Below are positions 21,824 through 31,369 of a DNA stretch of 64,000 nucleotides, one piece after another. Where the stretch lies: NCBI GenBank assembly GCA_911728435.2, contig OU452200.1, forward strand, positions 26,613,715-26,677,714. The letters are read 5' to 3'. Each line of letters starts with the position of its first letter. Position 1 is the stretch's first letter. The notes beneath the pieces are model-generated. The model saw only the letters and a program-made list of their open reading frames with translations. It was not told the origin of the DNA and did not search any database. This DNA comes from Apoderus coryli. Its lineage: Eukaryota; Arthropoda; Insecta; Coleoptera; Attelabidae. The translations under genes were made by a program, and so were the position numbers.

Positions 21824-24800
21824 TGCGCAGAGGAGATATGTTGGGTGACAGCAGCAATATCTACGGGTGTGACGATCCCGCGCACCTCAGTTGTCGCAGG
21901 AGCTCGGCGCAACAGCTCCAACCGAATTTTTCGGTTTTTCTGTCCCATCCGGGTTGGGATCCACAGTAAATAAAAATAAACCTGAGGTTGACAATACTTA
22001 CCAGTGACAGGGGTACGTAAAAGTCAGCTTAGTCCGTGTGGGGTCCGGACCAAATAAGAATAGCCCCATGTGGTTGTCCGATACCCTTTACTACCCACAT
22101 TCCATTACCTACTTACCTTACCCCACTACCACCATACTTACCTCACCTCCCTTCTATATTCAAACTTACCTTCAGTATATGGAGCATCCCTGTACATACT
22201 TCCTACCGTCCTACCAATTTTATATCCGTCTAAACCCGGATAAGAATAGGTTTAGGGTTCCCTTTAACCTGCAGTAGAAGCCTGCATTTAAGGAGAAAAC
22301 AAATAATGATGAGCTCAAATAAAAATGGCCCTGAGTCCCCGGCAGACCTTCAATGGTCACAGGGTGCGAAGAATCCCCGGGAGGAAACAATAAATACTAG
22401 AAATACAAACCAAACGCAAGAAACCATAATCTCCAAAGAACAATTGGAATCCCAGGAATGGAATCTGTCTCAAAACAATAAGAGAATGACCCGACAAAAT
22501 GTTGAAGTCCCTCACGAGGCTGATCGCGGCGCTAGAAGAACATGGTCCAGAAATGATAATCTGGACGTTTTCAGAGCGTACTTTCTGGGGACCCAATTTG
22601 AAACACAAAAACGAGGATTTAGAAAAAATATGCTATTAGAATGGAGAAAAATAAGACCGGATTTAATTTTAAACGAAAACCAACTAGCAAATCAACTATA
22701 TGCAATAAAAACTCATAATTTGCTTACTGCTGTTGATATAGAGGAATTGAAACAGAATATGTCTGAGACGGATCAAGGTATAGAAACTGATAACACAATA
22801 ATTTATGAACAAACAAATGAGAGCAATACGCAAACAATAAACATACAAAATAACCTTGCACTGAATGTGGATCTGGATGCGGGTGAGAATGTAAATGATG
22901 TTGTAGTGAGATTCCAGGAGAACATCGCGGTTTTTAAGAACTCTGATCCAGAAAAACGGCTTAGCTTACCAAAAATAAAACCAACAAAAAAAACAAAACA
23001 GCTAATATCAATAATAAACCAGGAAATCCTTAAATATATGCCAACTAGCAATCTGGAGGAAACACAGACACTTGTCTACACCGCTGCAAAAACAGTTATT
23101 GAATCTATGGGAGTTAAATTGGGAAAAAAGCAAAAGGCCAAGAAGGAACCCAAATGGAGAGAACGTATAGAACAAAAAATAAAAACGTTAAGAAGTTGGC
23201 TAACAAAGATACGAGATTGGGAGAGAGGTAACATGAGCACCAAATTATCTAACGATATACATTACTATTTTAGGAAAAACAATATTCAGCACTCAAATTA
23301 CCAAGAGAAGGAAACATTTAAAGAAAAAATAAAACAACAAATAGCAGCACTGGGAAACCGGCTAAGACGATACAATAAAAGTTACAAACGAAAAAATGAC
23401 AACAAACTGTTTAAGAATAACGAGAAAGAGTTCTACAAAAAACTTAATAATGAACCACCAATTGAACAGGGACCAGACAAGGAACAACTACAAACATTTT
23501 GGAAAAACGTATGGGCATCCAAACAACAATACAATCAAAAGGCATCATGGCTTAAAACGGAAAAAAAGAAATACGACACATTAATAGACATGGAGATTAG
23601 TCCAATAACTGAGACTGAAGTTAAGAACGCTTTAAATAGATCACACAACTGGAAAGCACCGGGGGTGGATCATGTTCATAACTATTGGTGGAAAAATATA
23701 AATATCACAAAGTTGCTTACAAAACAAATTAATGAACTACTAACAAACAACACATATCATCCTAAATTTTTAACGAAAGGAATTACCTCAATGATACCTA
23801 AAAAAGGAGATACAACTAACCCAAAAAACTATCGACCCATAACGTGTCTACCCACTTTGTATAAAATAATCACCTCAATTCTAAGTCAAAAAATAATCAA
23901 GCACATTGAAGACTCTGGAATCTTAACTGAAGAGCAAAAGGGTTGTCGGCATGGTACATTAGGAAGCAAGGAACAATTGGTGATCGACTCTATAGTTACA
24001 CAAGATGCTAAAAAGAGAAACAAAAATATGGCAGTGGCATGGATCGATTATCAGAAAGCCTTTGATAGTGTTCCACATTCTTGGTTAATAGATGTACTAA
24101 AACTTTACAAAATCAGCCCAAATATAATAAATTTTTTAGCCACAGCAATGAAAACCTGGAGAACGAAACTCGTAGTTAAAACGGAAAAAACAAATATAGT
24201 AACGGATGAAATACCGATCCAGAGTGGCATATTTCAGGGAGATTCCCTAAGCCCTTTTTGGTTTGTGTTGTGCCTGAACCCACTCTCAAATATGTTAAAA
24301 GACACTAGAATAGGATATACACTGAGGTATGAGGATAGTGATTATACAATAAATCATTTATTTTATGTAGATGACCTCAAACTCTATGCATCAACAGAGA
24401 AACAATTAGACAGACTTATTGAGACGACACAAAAGTTCACTCTTGACATCAAAATGAAGTTGGGTTTTGATAAATGTGCAAAATTAGTAGCTCAAAAGGG
24501 AAAGTTACAAACTTACGAAAATTTAGAAAATAGCGAAACATTCAGATACCTAAACAATGATTACTACAAATACCTCGGCTATAACCAAAAATTGGTTTTA
24601 GATCAAAAAAATATAATAGAAAACACGGAACAAAAAATGGTTGATAGAATAAGAAAAATCCTAAGATCAGAACTAACTGGTAAAAACAAAATCAAAGCCA
24701 TAAATACGTATGCATTGCCAGTGTTATCTTATTCCTTTGGAATAATCAGGTGGTCTAAGACAAGCATTGAAGCAATGAATAGAAAAATTAGAGTTTTGCT

Positions 24801-25893
24801 AACAGAATATAGGTGCCACCATCCCCATGCATGTACTGAACGTTTATACTTACCAAGAAATGTGGGCGGAAGAGGACTACTAGACCTACACCGACTATGC
24901 GATAGACAAATTAATCTACTAAAAACCTACTTTAACAGAAAATCTCTCCTATCGCCATTACACCGTCAAGTCAAGCGACTGGATTATTATTCACCTCTAC
25001 AGCTCAGCAATAACACCATGCGCGAAACACTTACTAATGACCACATAAGAGAACAATGGCTAGAAAAATCGTTGCATGGAAAATATCCGTATGCCCTATC
25101 TCAGGCAGATGCAGAGTTGTCAACCATGTGGCTAAAACATGGACTATTGTTCGCGGAAACCGAGGGTTTTCTGGTATCAATACAGGACGGAGTAACGCCC
25201 ACCAGAAACTACCAAAAATACATACAGAAAATTCCAATTGAAAATGATAAGTGTAGAATGTGTTTCGCCAAATCAGAAACAACGGAACATATCCTCTCAG
25301 CGTGCAGCAGCTTAGCGCCCACAGAATATACAAAAAGGCATAATTTAACAGCAGGAATAATTCATCAGGAAATAGCCGTACAATGCAAACTTATAGAGAA
25401 AAAAGAAAAATATTTTCTATACAACCCATTCCCGTTTTTACAAAACGATAATTATAAACTTTATTGGGATTTCCCAATAATCACAGATAGACCTATCGCA
25501 AGTAATCGTCCTGACATAACCCTGGTAGACCGGAAAAATAAGACTGCTTACTTCGTCGATATTTCTCACCCGGCTGACCACAACCTCCTAAATAAAGAGA
25601 AAGAAAAAATAAATAAGTATCAAGACCTTTGTACGGAATTTAAGAATATTTATAAACTGGACAAGGTACTTACTGTTCCTATTATAATATCAGTGACGGG
25701 ACTGATTGGGAAAAACCTGCCACGCTTTCTGAAACAAATAGACATTGATCAGCGAAACATAACATTGATGCAAAGATCGGTGATCCTTGAGTCATGTAGA
25801 ATCATGAGAAAAACCCTAAACCTGCCTGAATAGAGTATAAAGGCAGCGGATAAAAAGTTGGACATCTGAAAAAAAAAAAAAAAAAAAAAAAAA
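21823..25893 (+). mobile_element. Dong-like (R4 clade) retrotransposon copy 3, full-length
   Basis: About 4.07 kb from the end of TAA units at 21822 to a poly(A) run at 25869-25893. The 5' UTR (about 480 bp) holds CT/AC-rich stretches and hairpin-prone GC-rich sequence just after the TAA boundary, where R2-like elements often have a self-cleaving ribozyme; that was not established here. A single long ORF follows, then a short 3' UTR of about 35 bp and the poly(A). The intact ORF and preserved boundaries suggest a relatively recent insertion. Confidence 0.85.
22306..25833 (+). CDS. Dong-like ORF: reverse transcriptase with restriction-like endonuclease (1,175 aa)
   Basis: One uninterrupted ORF. 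Residues about 75-140 form a Myb/SANT-like DNA-binding segment (RRTWSRNDNLDVFRAYFLGT), matching the equivalent part of the second full copy. The reverse transcriptase spans about residues 430-780, with NWKAPGVDHVHNYWW near 447, WIDYQKAFDSVPHSWL near 578 (motif A aspartate), QSGIFQGDSLSP, and HLFYVDDLKLYAS near 685 (catalytic YVDD). A CCHC knuckle (CRMCFAKSETTEHILSAC) lies near 981, followed by the endonuclease with RPDITLVD near 1067 and YFVDIS near 1083. A single ORF with C-terminal endonuclease and no N-terminal AP endonuclease is the R2/R4/Dong plan. The protein nicks target DNA and primes reverse transcription there. The ATG pair at 22306 is the first long in-frame start; an earlier start was not excluded. 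All key motifs are intact, so it may be active. Confidence 0.92.
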   Translation: MMSSNKNGPESPADLQWSQGAKNPREETINTRNTNQTQETIISKEQLESQEWNLSQNNKRMTRQNVEVPHEADRGARRTWSRNDNLDVFRAYFLGTQFETQKRGFRKNMLLEWRKIRPDLILNENQLANQLYAIKTHNLLTAVDIEELKQNMSETDQGIETDNTIIYEQTNESNTQTINIQNNLALNVDLDAGENVNDVVVRFQENIAVFKNSDPEKRLSLPKIKPTKKTKQLISIINQEILKYMPTSNLEETQTLVYTAAKTVIESMGVKLGKKQKAKKEPKWRERIEQKIKTLRSWLTKIRDWERGNMSTKLSNDIHYYFRKNNIQHSNYQEKETFKEKIKQQIAALGNRLRRYNKSYKRKNDNKLFKNNEKEFYKKLNNEPPIEQGPDKEQLQTFWKNVWASKQQYNQKASWLKTEKKKYDTLIDMEISPITETEVKNALNRSHNWKAPGVDHVHNYWWKNINITKLLTKQINELLTNNTYHPKFLTKGITSMIPKKGDTTNPKNYRPITCLPTLYKIITSILSQKIIKHIEDSGILTEEQKGCRHGTLGSKEQLVIDSIVTQDAKKRNKNMAVAWIDYQKAFDSVPHSWLIDVLKLYKISPNIINFLATAMKTWRTKLVVKTEKTNIVTDEIPIQSGIFQGDSLSPFWFVLCLNPLSNMLKDTRIGYTLRYEDSDYTINHLFYVDDLKLYASTEKQLDRLIETTQKFTLDIKMKLGFDKCAKLVAQKGKLQTYENLENSETFRYLNNDYYKYLGYNQKLVLDQKNIIENTEQKMVDRIRKILRSELTGKNKIKAINTYALPVLSYSFGIIRWSKTSIEAMNRKIRVLLTEYRCHHPHACTERLYLPRNVGGRGLLDLHRLCDRQINLLKTYFNRKSLLSPLHRQVKRLDYYSPLQLSNNTMRETLTNDHIREQWLEKSLHGKYPYALSQADAELSTMWLKHGLLFAETEGFLVSIQDGVTPTRNYQKYIQKIPIENDKCRMCFAKSETTEHILSACSSLAPTEYTKRHNLTAGIIHQEIAVQCKLIEKKEKYFLYNPFPFLQNDNYKLYWDFPIITDRPIASNRPDITLVDRKNKTAYFVDISHPADHNLLNKEKEKINKYQDLCTEFKNIYKLDKVLTVPIIISVTGLIGKNLPRFLKQIDIDQRNITLMQRSVILESCRIMRKTLNLPE

Positions 25894-26130
25894 GAAAAAA
25901 GTAAATGAATGATAAATAAATATAAGTTTTAAATACGTACCTTGATTCCCTCCCCTATTTAAAGAAAAAGTATATACTTATTAATAATATCTGAAGCATA
26001 CTTAATGAAATCCTAGAAGTACTTACCGTGTTAAAACAAATCTGTAGTGATTGGTTATCAAACCCCACTGCAGAATTTCTCCTATCTGGAAGAAAGTAGA
26101 AGGATGTAAAAAAAAAAAAAAAAAAAAAAA
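25894..26130 (+). mobile_element. Unassigned short insert ending in poly(A)
   Basis: About 210 bp between the poly(A) of copy 3 and another A run (26108-26130) followed by TAA units. It contains no readable protein motif. By position and by its A-tail plus TAA end it is most likely the 3' UTR of another 5'-truncated element using the same target, but it shares no recognisable sequence with the others. Confidence 0.4.
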
Positions 26131-26141
26131 TAATAATAATA

Positions 26142-26865
26142 CAATACAAACTCTCCCTGATGGTAGCAACTACAAATATTTGGGTATACTTCAAGCTGCT
26201 GAGATTGACACAAATGCCGTAAGAGAGGGAGTTAGGAGAGAGGTGCGAGTAAGGCTCCATAGAGTCCTACACACGAAACTGAATTCTAGAAATAAAATAG
26301 ATGCCATAAATGCATGGGTCTTACCAGTGGCAGCATATACGTTCGGTGTTGTCAAGTGGTCCACAACAGCTATACGTGAGCTTGATTGCGAGATTCGAAA
26401 ATCACTATCAAAATCAGGGTTACACCACCCACAATCAAATACAAACCGCCTATATATACCGCGAGGAAACGGAGGCAGGGGTCTCCAGTTGTTGGAAAAT
26501 GTATTAGCGGACTCAATGTCAAATATTAGACAATACTTCCTTAATTCCGAGATTCTAGTTCACAAACAAGTATGTCGAATTGGGCAAGAAAGTCACCCTG
26601 TTTTCGACCAACATCTGGTATCAAAAACAACAAGGGCCATGTTAGATGAATGGAGTTTAAAGCCATTGCATGGCAGATTTATTAACAACGTAAACAAAGA
26701 TTATGTCGATAAAGCAAGTACATTTACTTACCTGAAAAGGGGGTATCTCTTCCCTGAGACAGAAGGAGCCATTCACGCTATCCAGGACCAATGCGTTAAA
26801 ACAAGAGCCTATCGTAAAAGGATTCTCAATGAATCACTGGACATAGAAACATGCCGTATGTGTGG

Positions 26866-26922
<57 letters not shown>
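26142..26922 (+). mobile_element. Dong-like copy 4, truncated at both ends, internal poly(A)
   Basis: The frame runs from TAA units and reads NYKYLGILQAAEIDTNA, TKLNSRNKIDAINAWVLPVA, FGVVKWSTTAIRELDCEIRK and HHPQSNTNRLYIPRGNGGRG, which match the region after the YVDD motif in the full copies. It continues open for about 240 codons to CRMCG, the first half of the CCHC knuckle, where it passes directly into about 57 A residues and then TAA units. The 3' end of the element, including the endonuclease, is therefore missing although the copy has a long A tail. The source RNA was apparently polyadenylated or primed internally. It differs in sequence from copies 3 and 5. Confidence 0.85.
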
Positions 26923-26925
<3 letters not shown>

Positions 26926-26940
26926 ATAATAATAATAATA

Positions 26941-29900
26941 TGTCTGGCCGGAAAAGGTACTGCAGCCAACAGTATACTTACCGCTACAGTAACGACGTAG
27001 ACTGTACAGCCAGGGACGCAATGTCTGACCGGTTGGGGCATACCCACCGCTACCGTAATGCGTAAACGGTACAGTCAGTACGTCCAGCTGTCCAGCTGTC
27101 CCAATACCCACCTAGTATCCTACTCCTAGTGTCCTTTGCACTACCAAACACCTTTCCCTAACCCCAATTGGCTGGCGGTAGCCATAAAACGCACACCATT
27201 TTCTATGAAAGATGAGTCAAAGGAGAAATGAAAGAATGCGGCAGCCTGGAATGCCCCAGGGCACGTCTGGAGCCAACGCTGGACGTGGCAGTATGCGATC
27301 CGTTGGTGGTAGGTTGCTGAATAGGCGGGCACCTATCGCTCAAGAAACTACAGCCAACAGCAATAATGTGGAAATACCACCAGCTGACCCACAACCAGCA
27401 GCCAATGTTAGGGAGGATAATCCTCCCCCCATAGCTCCTGGACGCAGTAGACGCATGAGATGGAGTACTAACTTGAATAAGGATGTCATGCGCTACTACT
27501 TCATAGCCACAAGCCTCGAAACGGATTTTACTGATTATAGGGATAGACTAAAGAATATGTTTGCTGCTGAACATCCAGAACACAATGATATTACAGCACA
27601 ACGCCTATCCGATCAGCGTAGAGCAATACAGAGAAACAATCTATTAACCCAAATTGAAATTCAGTATATTTTAGACAGAGTGAGGGAGGAACTAAATATA
27701 CCTCATACGCCCAATCAGTCTTTTGAGGATGACAATGTTTATGGTACCCATACACCCTCAGATTCGCCACGTGGTTCACCATTCAATAACATAGATATAG
27801 AGATTCCTCAAGAGCCCCACCAAGAGGACGAAATACTTAATACTTACCATGCTAACTTACTGAAATACCTTGGAATGGACCCTAACGTTAGACCTCCCAT
27901 ACAAAAACTTAGATTTAACAAGAACACAGGAACACTTATAAATAGAGCCAATTCCATCCTAGAACAAACGCTAAACGATGGTATGAATCTTGAAGAGGTA
28001 CATTCCACGATATATTGCGCGGCAATTACCGTAGTGAGCCTTAATCAAAAATATACATCACCTAACAAAAAAAATACAGATGGGTATTTACCATCATGGC
28101 AACGCCGCCTCACCAATAAAATTAATGGCCTACGAAGGAGTATCGGTAAAACTCAACAGTACCACGACGGAAATAGAAACAACAGATTGCTTAGAACACT
28201 GCCGACAGACTTAAAAGACATTATACAAACAATCAATGCCGAAACGGAAAATAAAGTGCGTACATACCTTGATACACTTAAACAAAAGTTAGCAGCATAC
28301 TCAGCTCGATTAAAGAGATACAGAGAAAGTTACTCAAGACGCAGAGACAACAGCCTATTTTCGAACAATGAAAAGGCGTTTTACTCATCACTATCAAAAA
28401 AATATGATAACCTTAACCCCCCAGATCTTGAAAGTCAGACCAACTACTGGACGAGTATATGGTCACAGAGCAATAACCATACAAAAAATACTTGGATAAA
28501 CCAAGAAATGAAAGCACAGAACTCTCTACAACCAATGAATGAAATTGTAATAACCCAAGCAGATCTAACAGCTGCTTTAAAGAAAATTGCAAATTGGAAA
28601 GCGCCCGGACGCGATGGCTTGCATAGCTTTTGGTATAAACGATTCACAGCTTGTCATGAACTCTTAGTTAACAATTTCAACGATGTCATTAGATTTCCTA
28701 ACAACTTTCCAACATTTTTAACTGAAGGACTTACTTATTTAATTCCAAAGACTGATAACCCGGATCACCCTTCGTTGTTTCGTCCCATTACATGCTTGCC
28801 GACCCTTTATAAGATCCTTACGTCGATATTATGTGCTAAACTTGAAGACCACCTGGAACTGGCTCAAGTGATGACAGATGAGCAGAAAGGTGCTAGACGC
28901 AACGTTATGGGATGCAAGGAGCAGCTGGTTGTCGATTCCGTAGTTATGCAGCAGTTGAGGGTGGGGCAGAGAAATGCACACATTGCATACATCGACTATA
29001 AAAAAGCATTTGACTCTGTCCCTCACTCTTGGCTCAAATTTGTATTGACACTGTATAAAGTACATCCTACGCTTATACTTTTTCTTGAGACAACTATGAG
29101 GGCCTGGCGAACCACACTGTCTCAAAAAATAAATAACGAACTAGTATTTAGCGGGAGCATACCTCTGCGCAGAGGTATCTTTCAGGGGGATTCGCTCAGT
29201 GCCCTATGGTTTTGTCTGTCTCTAAACCCAATTTCAAACACTCTTAAGAAAACAGAGTATGGAGTAAAATTAAAAAATAATGTACAGGATCTCTTAGTAA
29301 GTCACCTTTTCTATGTTGATGACCTAAAAGTATATGCAGCAAATGACAGACAGCTGAGAGCCATGCTAAAGCTGGTGCATGATATGAGTTCGGACATAGG
29401 TATGACTTTTGGACTGGAGAAGTGCCGCACGATCAAAATGGTCAAAGGGGTACTTAAAGAGTCACAACCTATAGAAATTAACAACGAGGTCGTCATACAA
29501 GGTATTGAAGAACCCTATAAATACCTGGGTATAGATCAGACCCATAAAATAGAACATACAACGATGAAATCGAAACTGTCTACTGAATTTGAAAAGCGAG
29601 TTAAGCTAATTATCAAAACAAAACTAAACTCAAAAAATATCGTTAAGGCTATAAACACATATGCAATATCTGCCTTAACCCATTCCTTTGGCATAATCAG
29701 ATGGTCTGATACAGATCTTGATGCACTAAATAGACGAATCAGAACACTTCTAACGCACAAAAGAATGCATCACCCAAATGCATGCACTGAGAGAGTCACA
29801 TTGCCTAGATGCCTGGGAGGTAGAGGTTTAAAAGATGTTAAAGCAATGTACTATGAACAGCTGGATAATATTAGAAAATATTTTTACAAAAACTCGGATA

Positions 29901-30854
29901 AACCGATGTACCGTGCAGTGATCGAGGCAGATAAAAATTTGACCACACTTAATTTAAAATCCCGAGAATATAACCCAAAAACACACATTACTACCAACGA
30001 GGATAAAATTAGGATGTGGTCAGGAAAGCAACTCCATGGAAGATTTTACAACTCCGTTCAAAACAATTACGTTGACAAATCCCTCTCTTTTATGTGGGCT
30101 ACAAAAGGTTACCTCCATCCTGAAACTGAAGGATTCTTAATGGCCACGCAGGACCAAGTTATAAAAACACGAAATTACGCCAAATACATACTGGGAGAAG
30201 ACCTGAGTTCTGATAAATGCCGCAAGTGCGGAGCTGTTTCCGAAACTATAGATCATATTTTGGGATCCTGTAACACACTAGCAAATACGAAGTACTTGAC
30301 TCGACACAATCAAGTAGCACATATAATCCATCAGAAAATACTGATAGACAGAAAAATGAAAACCGAAATTGTCCCCTACTACAAATATGTGCCAAACGAA
30401 GTTGAGGAAAACGATCAATTTAAAATATATTGGGACAAAACAATTTACACCGATCATACAATAGAACACAACCGTCCTGATATTACATTAATAGACAAGA
30501 AAAAACACACAACATATCTAATTGATGTTTCTATACCAGGAACACACAATCTGCAACAAAAACATACGGAAAAATTAAACAAATATCAAGCGCTTCAACA
30601 TGAAATAAAGCGCATCTGGAATATGAGGGAAGTGTACATAATACCTATAATACTATCGTCGATAGGAGTAATACCGAAAAATTTGGAAAAGAACCTAAAA
30701 ATGATTCAAATCCCTATTACCGTAATTGAGGAGATGCAGAAAGCTGCGATACTGCAATCTCTCAACATTGTGAGATCTTTCTTGGCTGTTGGCAATGCTC
30801 ATGAATCTTGAAACCTTGTTTTCCGATTCTAAAGCAAAATATACCCTTATGGTG

Positions 30855-30906
<52 letters not shown>
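26941..30906 (+). mobile_element. Dong-like (R4 clade) retrotransposon copy 5, full-length
   Basis: About 3.97 kb between TAA units (26923-26940) and a poly(A) run of about 50 (30855-30906). The 5' UTR of 270 bp contains two related segments, near 26979-27018 and 27044-27083 (both beginning ACCGCTAC and ending near CAG), and a GGCCGG / CCGG pair; it is GC-richer than the flanks. A 1,199-codon ORF fills most of the rest. Intact ORF, long A tail and clean TAA boundaries indicate a young insertion. Confidence 0.87.
27212..30811 (+). CDS. Dong-like ORF: reverse transcriptase with restriction-like endonuclease (1,199 aa)
   Basis: Uninterrupted ORF of the same architecture as the 1,175-aa ORF upstream but clearly divergent. 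The N terminus is basic and low-complexity (residues 1-75), followed by a Myb/SANT-like segment (RMRWSTNLNKDVMRYYFIAT, about 80-150). The reverse transcriptase carries NWKAPGRDGLHSFWYKRF near 464, YIDYKKAFDSVPHSWL near 591, RRGIFQGDSLSALWF and HLFYVDDLKVYAA near 699-710. The CCHC knuckle CRKCGAVSETIDHILGSC is near 1001. The endonuclease has RPDITLID near 1088 and YLIDVS near 1103, followed by a conserved Lys/Gln-rich helix and a C terminus with QKAAILQSLNIVRSF. Every catalytic motif is present. In the Bombyx Dong element this endonuclease directs insertion to TAA repeats, consistent with the site here. Confidence 0.93.
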   Translation: MSQRRNERMRQPGMPQGTSGANAGRGSMRSVGGRLLNRRAPIAQETTANSNNVEIPPADPQPAANVREDNPPPIAPGRSRRMRWSTNLNKDVMRYYFIATSLETDFTDYRDRLKNMFAAEHPEHNDITAQRLSDQRRAIQRNNLLTQIEIQYILDRVREELNIPHTPNQSFEDDNVYGTHTPSDSPRGSPFNNIDIEIPQEPHQEDEILNTYHANLLKYLGMDPNVRPPIQKLRFNKNTGTLINRANSILEQTLNDGMNLEEVHSTIYCAAITVVSLNQKYTSPNKKNTDGYLPSWQRRLTNKINGLRRSIGKTQQYHDGNRNNRLLRTLPTDLKDIIQTINAETENKVRTYLDTLKQKLAAYSARLKRYRESYSRRRDNSLFSNNEKAFYSSLSKKYDNLNPPDLESQTNYWTSIWSQSNNHTKNTWINQEMKAQNSLQPMNEIVITQADLTAALKKIANWKAPGRDGLHSFWYKRFTACHELLVNNFNDVIRFPNNFPTFLTEGLTYLIPKTDNPDHPSLFRPITCLPTLYKILTSILCAKLEDHLELAQVMTDEQKGARRNVMGCKEQLVVDSVVMQQLRVGQRNAHIAYIDYKKAFDSVPHSWLKFVLTLYKVHPTLILFLETTMRAWRTTLSQKINNELVFSGSIPLRRGIFQGDSLSALWFCLSLNPISNTLKKTEYGVKLKNNVQDLLVSHLFYVDDLKVYAANDRQLRAMLKLVHDMSSDIGMTFGLEKCRTIKMVKGVLKESQPIEINNEVVIQGIEEPYKYLGIDQTHKIEHTTMKSKLSTEFEKRVKLIIKTKLNSKNIVKAINTYAISALTHSFGIIRWSDTDLDALNRRIRTLLTHKRMHHPNACTERVTLPRCLGGRGLKDVKAMYYEQLDNIRKYFYKNSDKPMYRAVIEADKNLTTLNLKSREYNPKTHITTNEDKIRMWSGKQLHGRFYNSVQNNYVDKSLSFMWATKGYLHPETEGFLMATQDQVIKTRNYAKYILGEDLSSDKCRKCGAVSETIDHILGSCNTLANTKYLTRHNQVAHIIHQKILIDRKMKTEIVPYYKYVPNEVEENDQFKIYWDKTIYTDHTIEHNRPDITLIDKKKHTTYLIDVSIPGTHNLQQKHTEKLNKYQALQHEIKRIWNMREVYIIPIILSSIGVIPKNLEKNLKMIQIPITVIEEMQKAAILQSLNIVRSFLAVGNAHES

Positions 30907-30908
<2 letters not shown>

Positions 30909-30920
30909 ATAATAATAATA

Positions 30921-31162
30921 GACAGGTGAAATTCCAAAAAAACTCCACAAATACCTCTCGGATTTAAACTTACCGTCAACCCTATTTATAACCCTCCAGA
31001 AGATCGCAATCCTAGGAACCTGCCACATCGCACGTAAAGTATTGAACACTGGAACCTGAAAAGAAAAACAAACATATAAATCCAGAACAAAATTCTTCAC
31101 ACTTGCATGCACTGCCGTGTGGAGAATACTTACCTGCAAAAACAGAGAAAACCTGAAAAAAA
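30921..31162 (+). mobile_element. Dong-like copy 6, C-terminal scrap
   Basis: The segment opens in coding sequence GEIPKKLHKYLSDLNLPSTL and ITLQKIAILGTCHIARKVLN, the conserved C terminus of Dong-like ORFs (compare GVIPKNLEKNL and MQKAAILQSLNIVRSF in copy 5). A roughly 100-bp 3' UTR follows, ending in a short A run and irregular TAA units (31162-31192). Only about the last 45 codons remain. Confidence 0.75.
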
Positions 31163-31192
31163 TAATAATAAAATAATAATAATAAAATAAAA

Positions 31193-31342
31193 ATTAGATT
31201 TGAACACTTACCTTATTCTACCAATGCAAAAAGCCGTAATACTGGGAACCACGGCTATTGTGCGTAAAGTCATGTCCAGATAGAACCATTGTACTTTGGT
31301 CACCAGTAAACCTGTGAAAAAAAAAAAAAAAAAAAAAAAAAA
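31193..31342 (+). mobile_element. Dong-like copy 7, terminal scrap
   Basis: About 125 bp with MQKAVILGTTAIVRKVMS, again the conserved C-terminal motif, then a 3' UTR of about 45 bp and a poly(A) at 31317-31342 leading into TAA units. It is the shortest and downstream-most copy in the array. Confidence 0.7.
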
Positions 31343-31369
31343 ATAATAATAATAATAATAATAATAAAA

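Larger units (their letters stand above)
20905..31368 (+). repeat. (TAA)n microsatellite array filled by Dong-like retrotransposons
   Basis: TAA/AAT runs occur at about 20905-20945, 21329-21370, 21788-21822, 26131-26141, 26923-26940, 30906-30920, 31162-31192 and 31343-31368. Each interval between them is a piece of a Dong-like non-LTR retrotransposon on the plus strand, most with a 3' poly(A) run that passes directly into TAA units. The Bombyx Dong element is known to insert into TAA repeats, which explains the layout: new copies land in the repeat beside older ones. Distinct protein sequences rule out simple tandem duplication. Confidence 0.85.

Noticed and set aside
26809..27111. Open frames rich in Lys, Phe, Tyr or Ile across A and TAA runs
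   Set aside because: They arise from translating homopolymer and trinucleotide tracts, not from genes.
22357..30469. Minus-strand open frames within the Dong-like ORFs
   Set aside because: They lie antisense to long intact ORFs with catalytic motifs and have no family resemblance.
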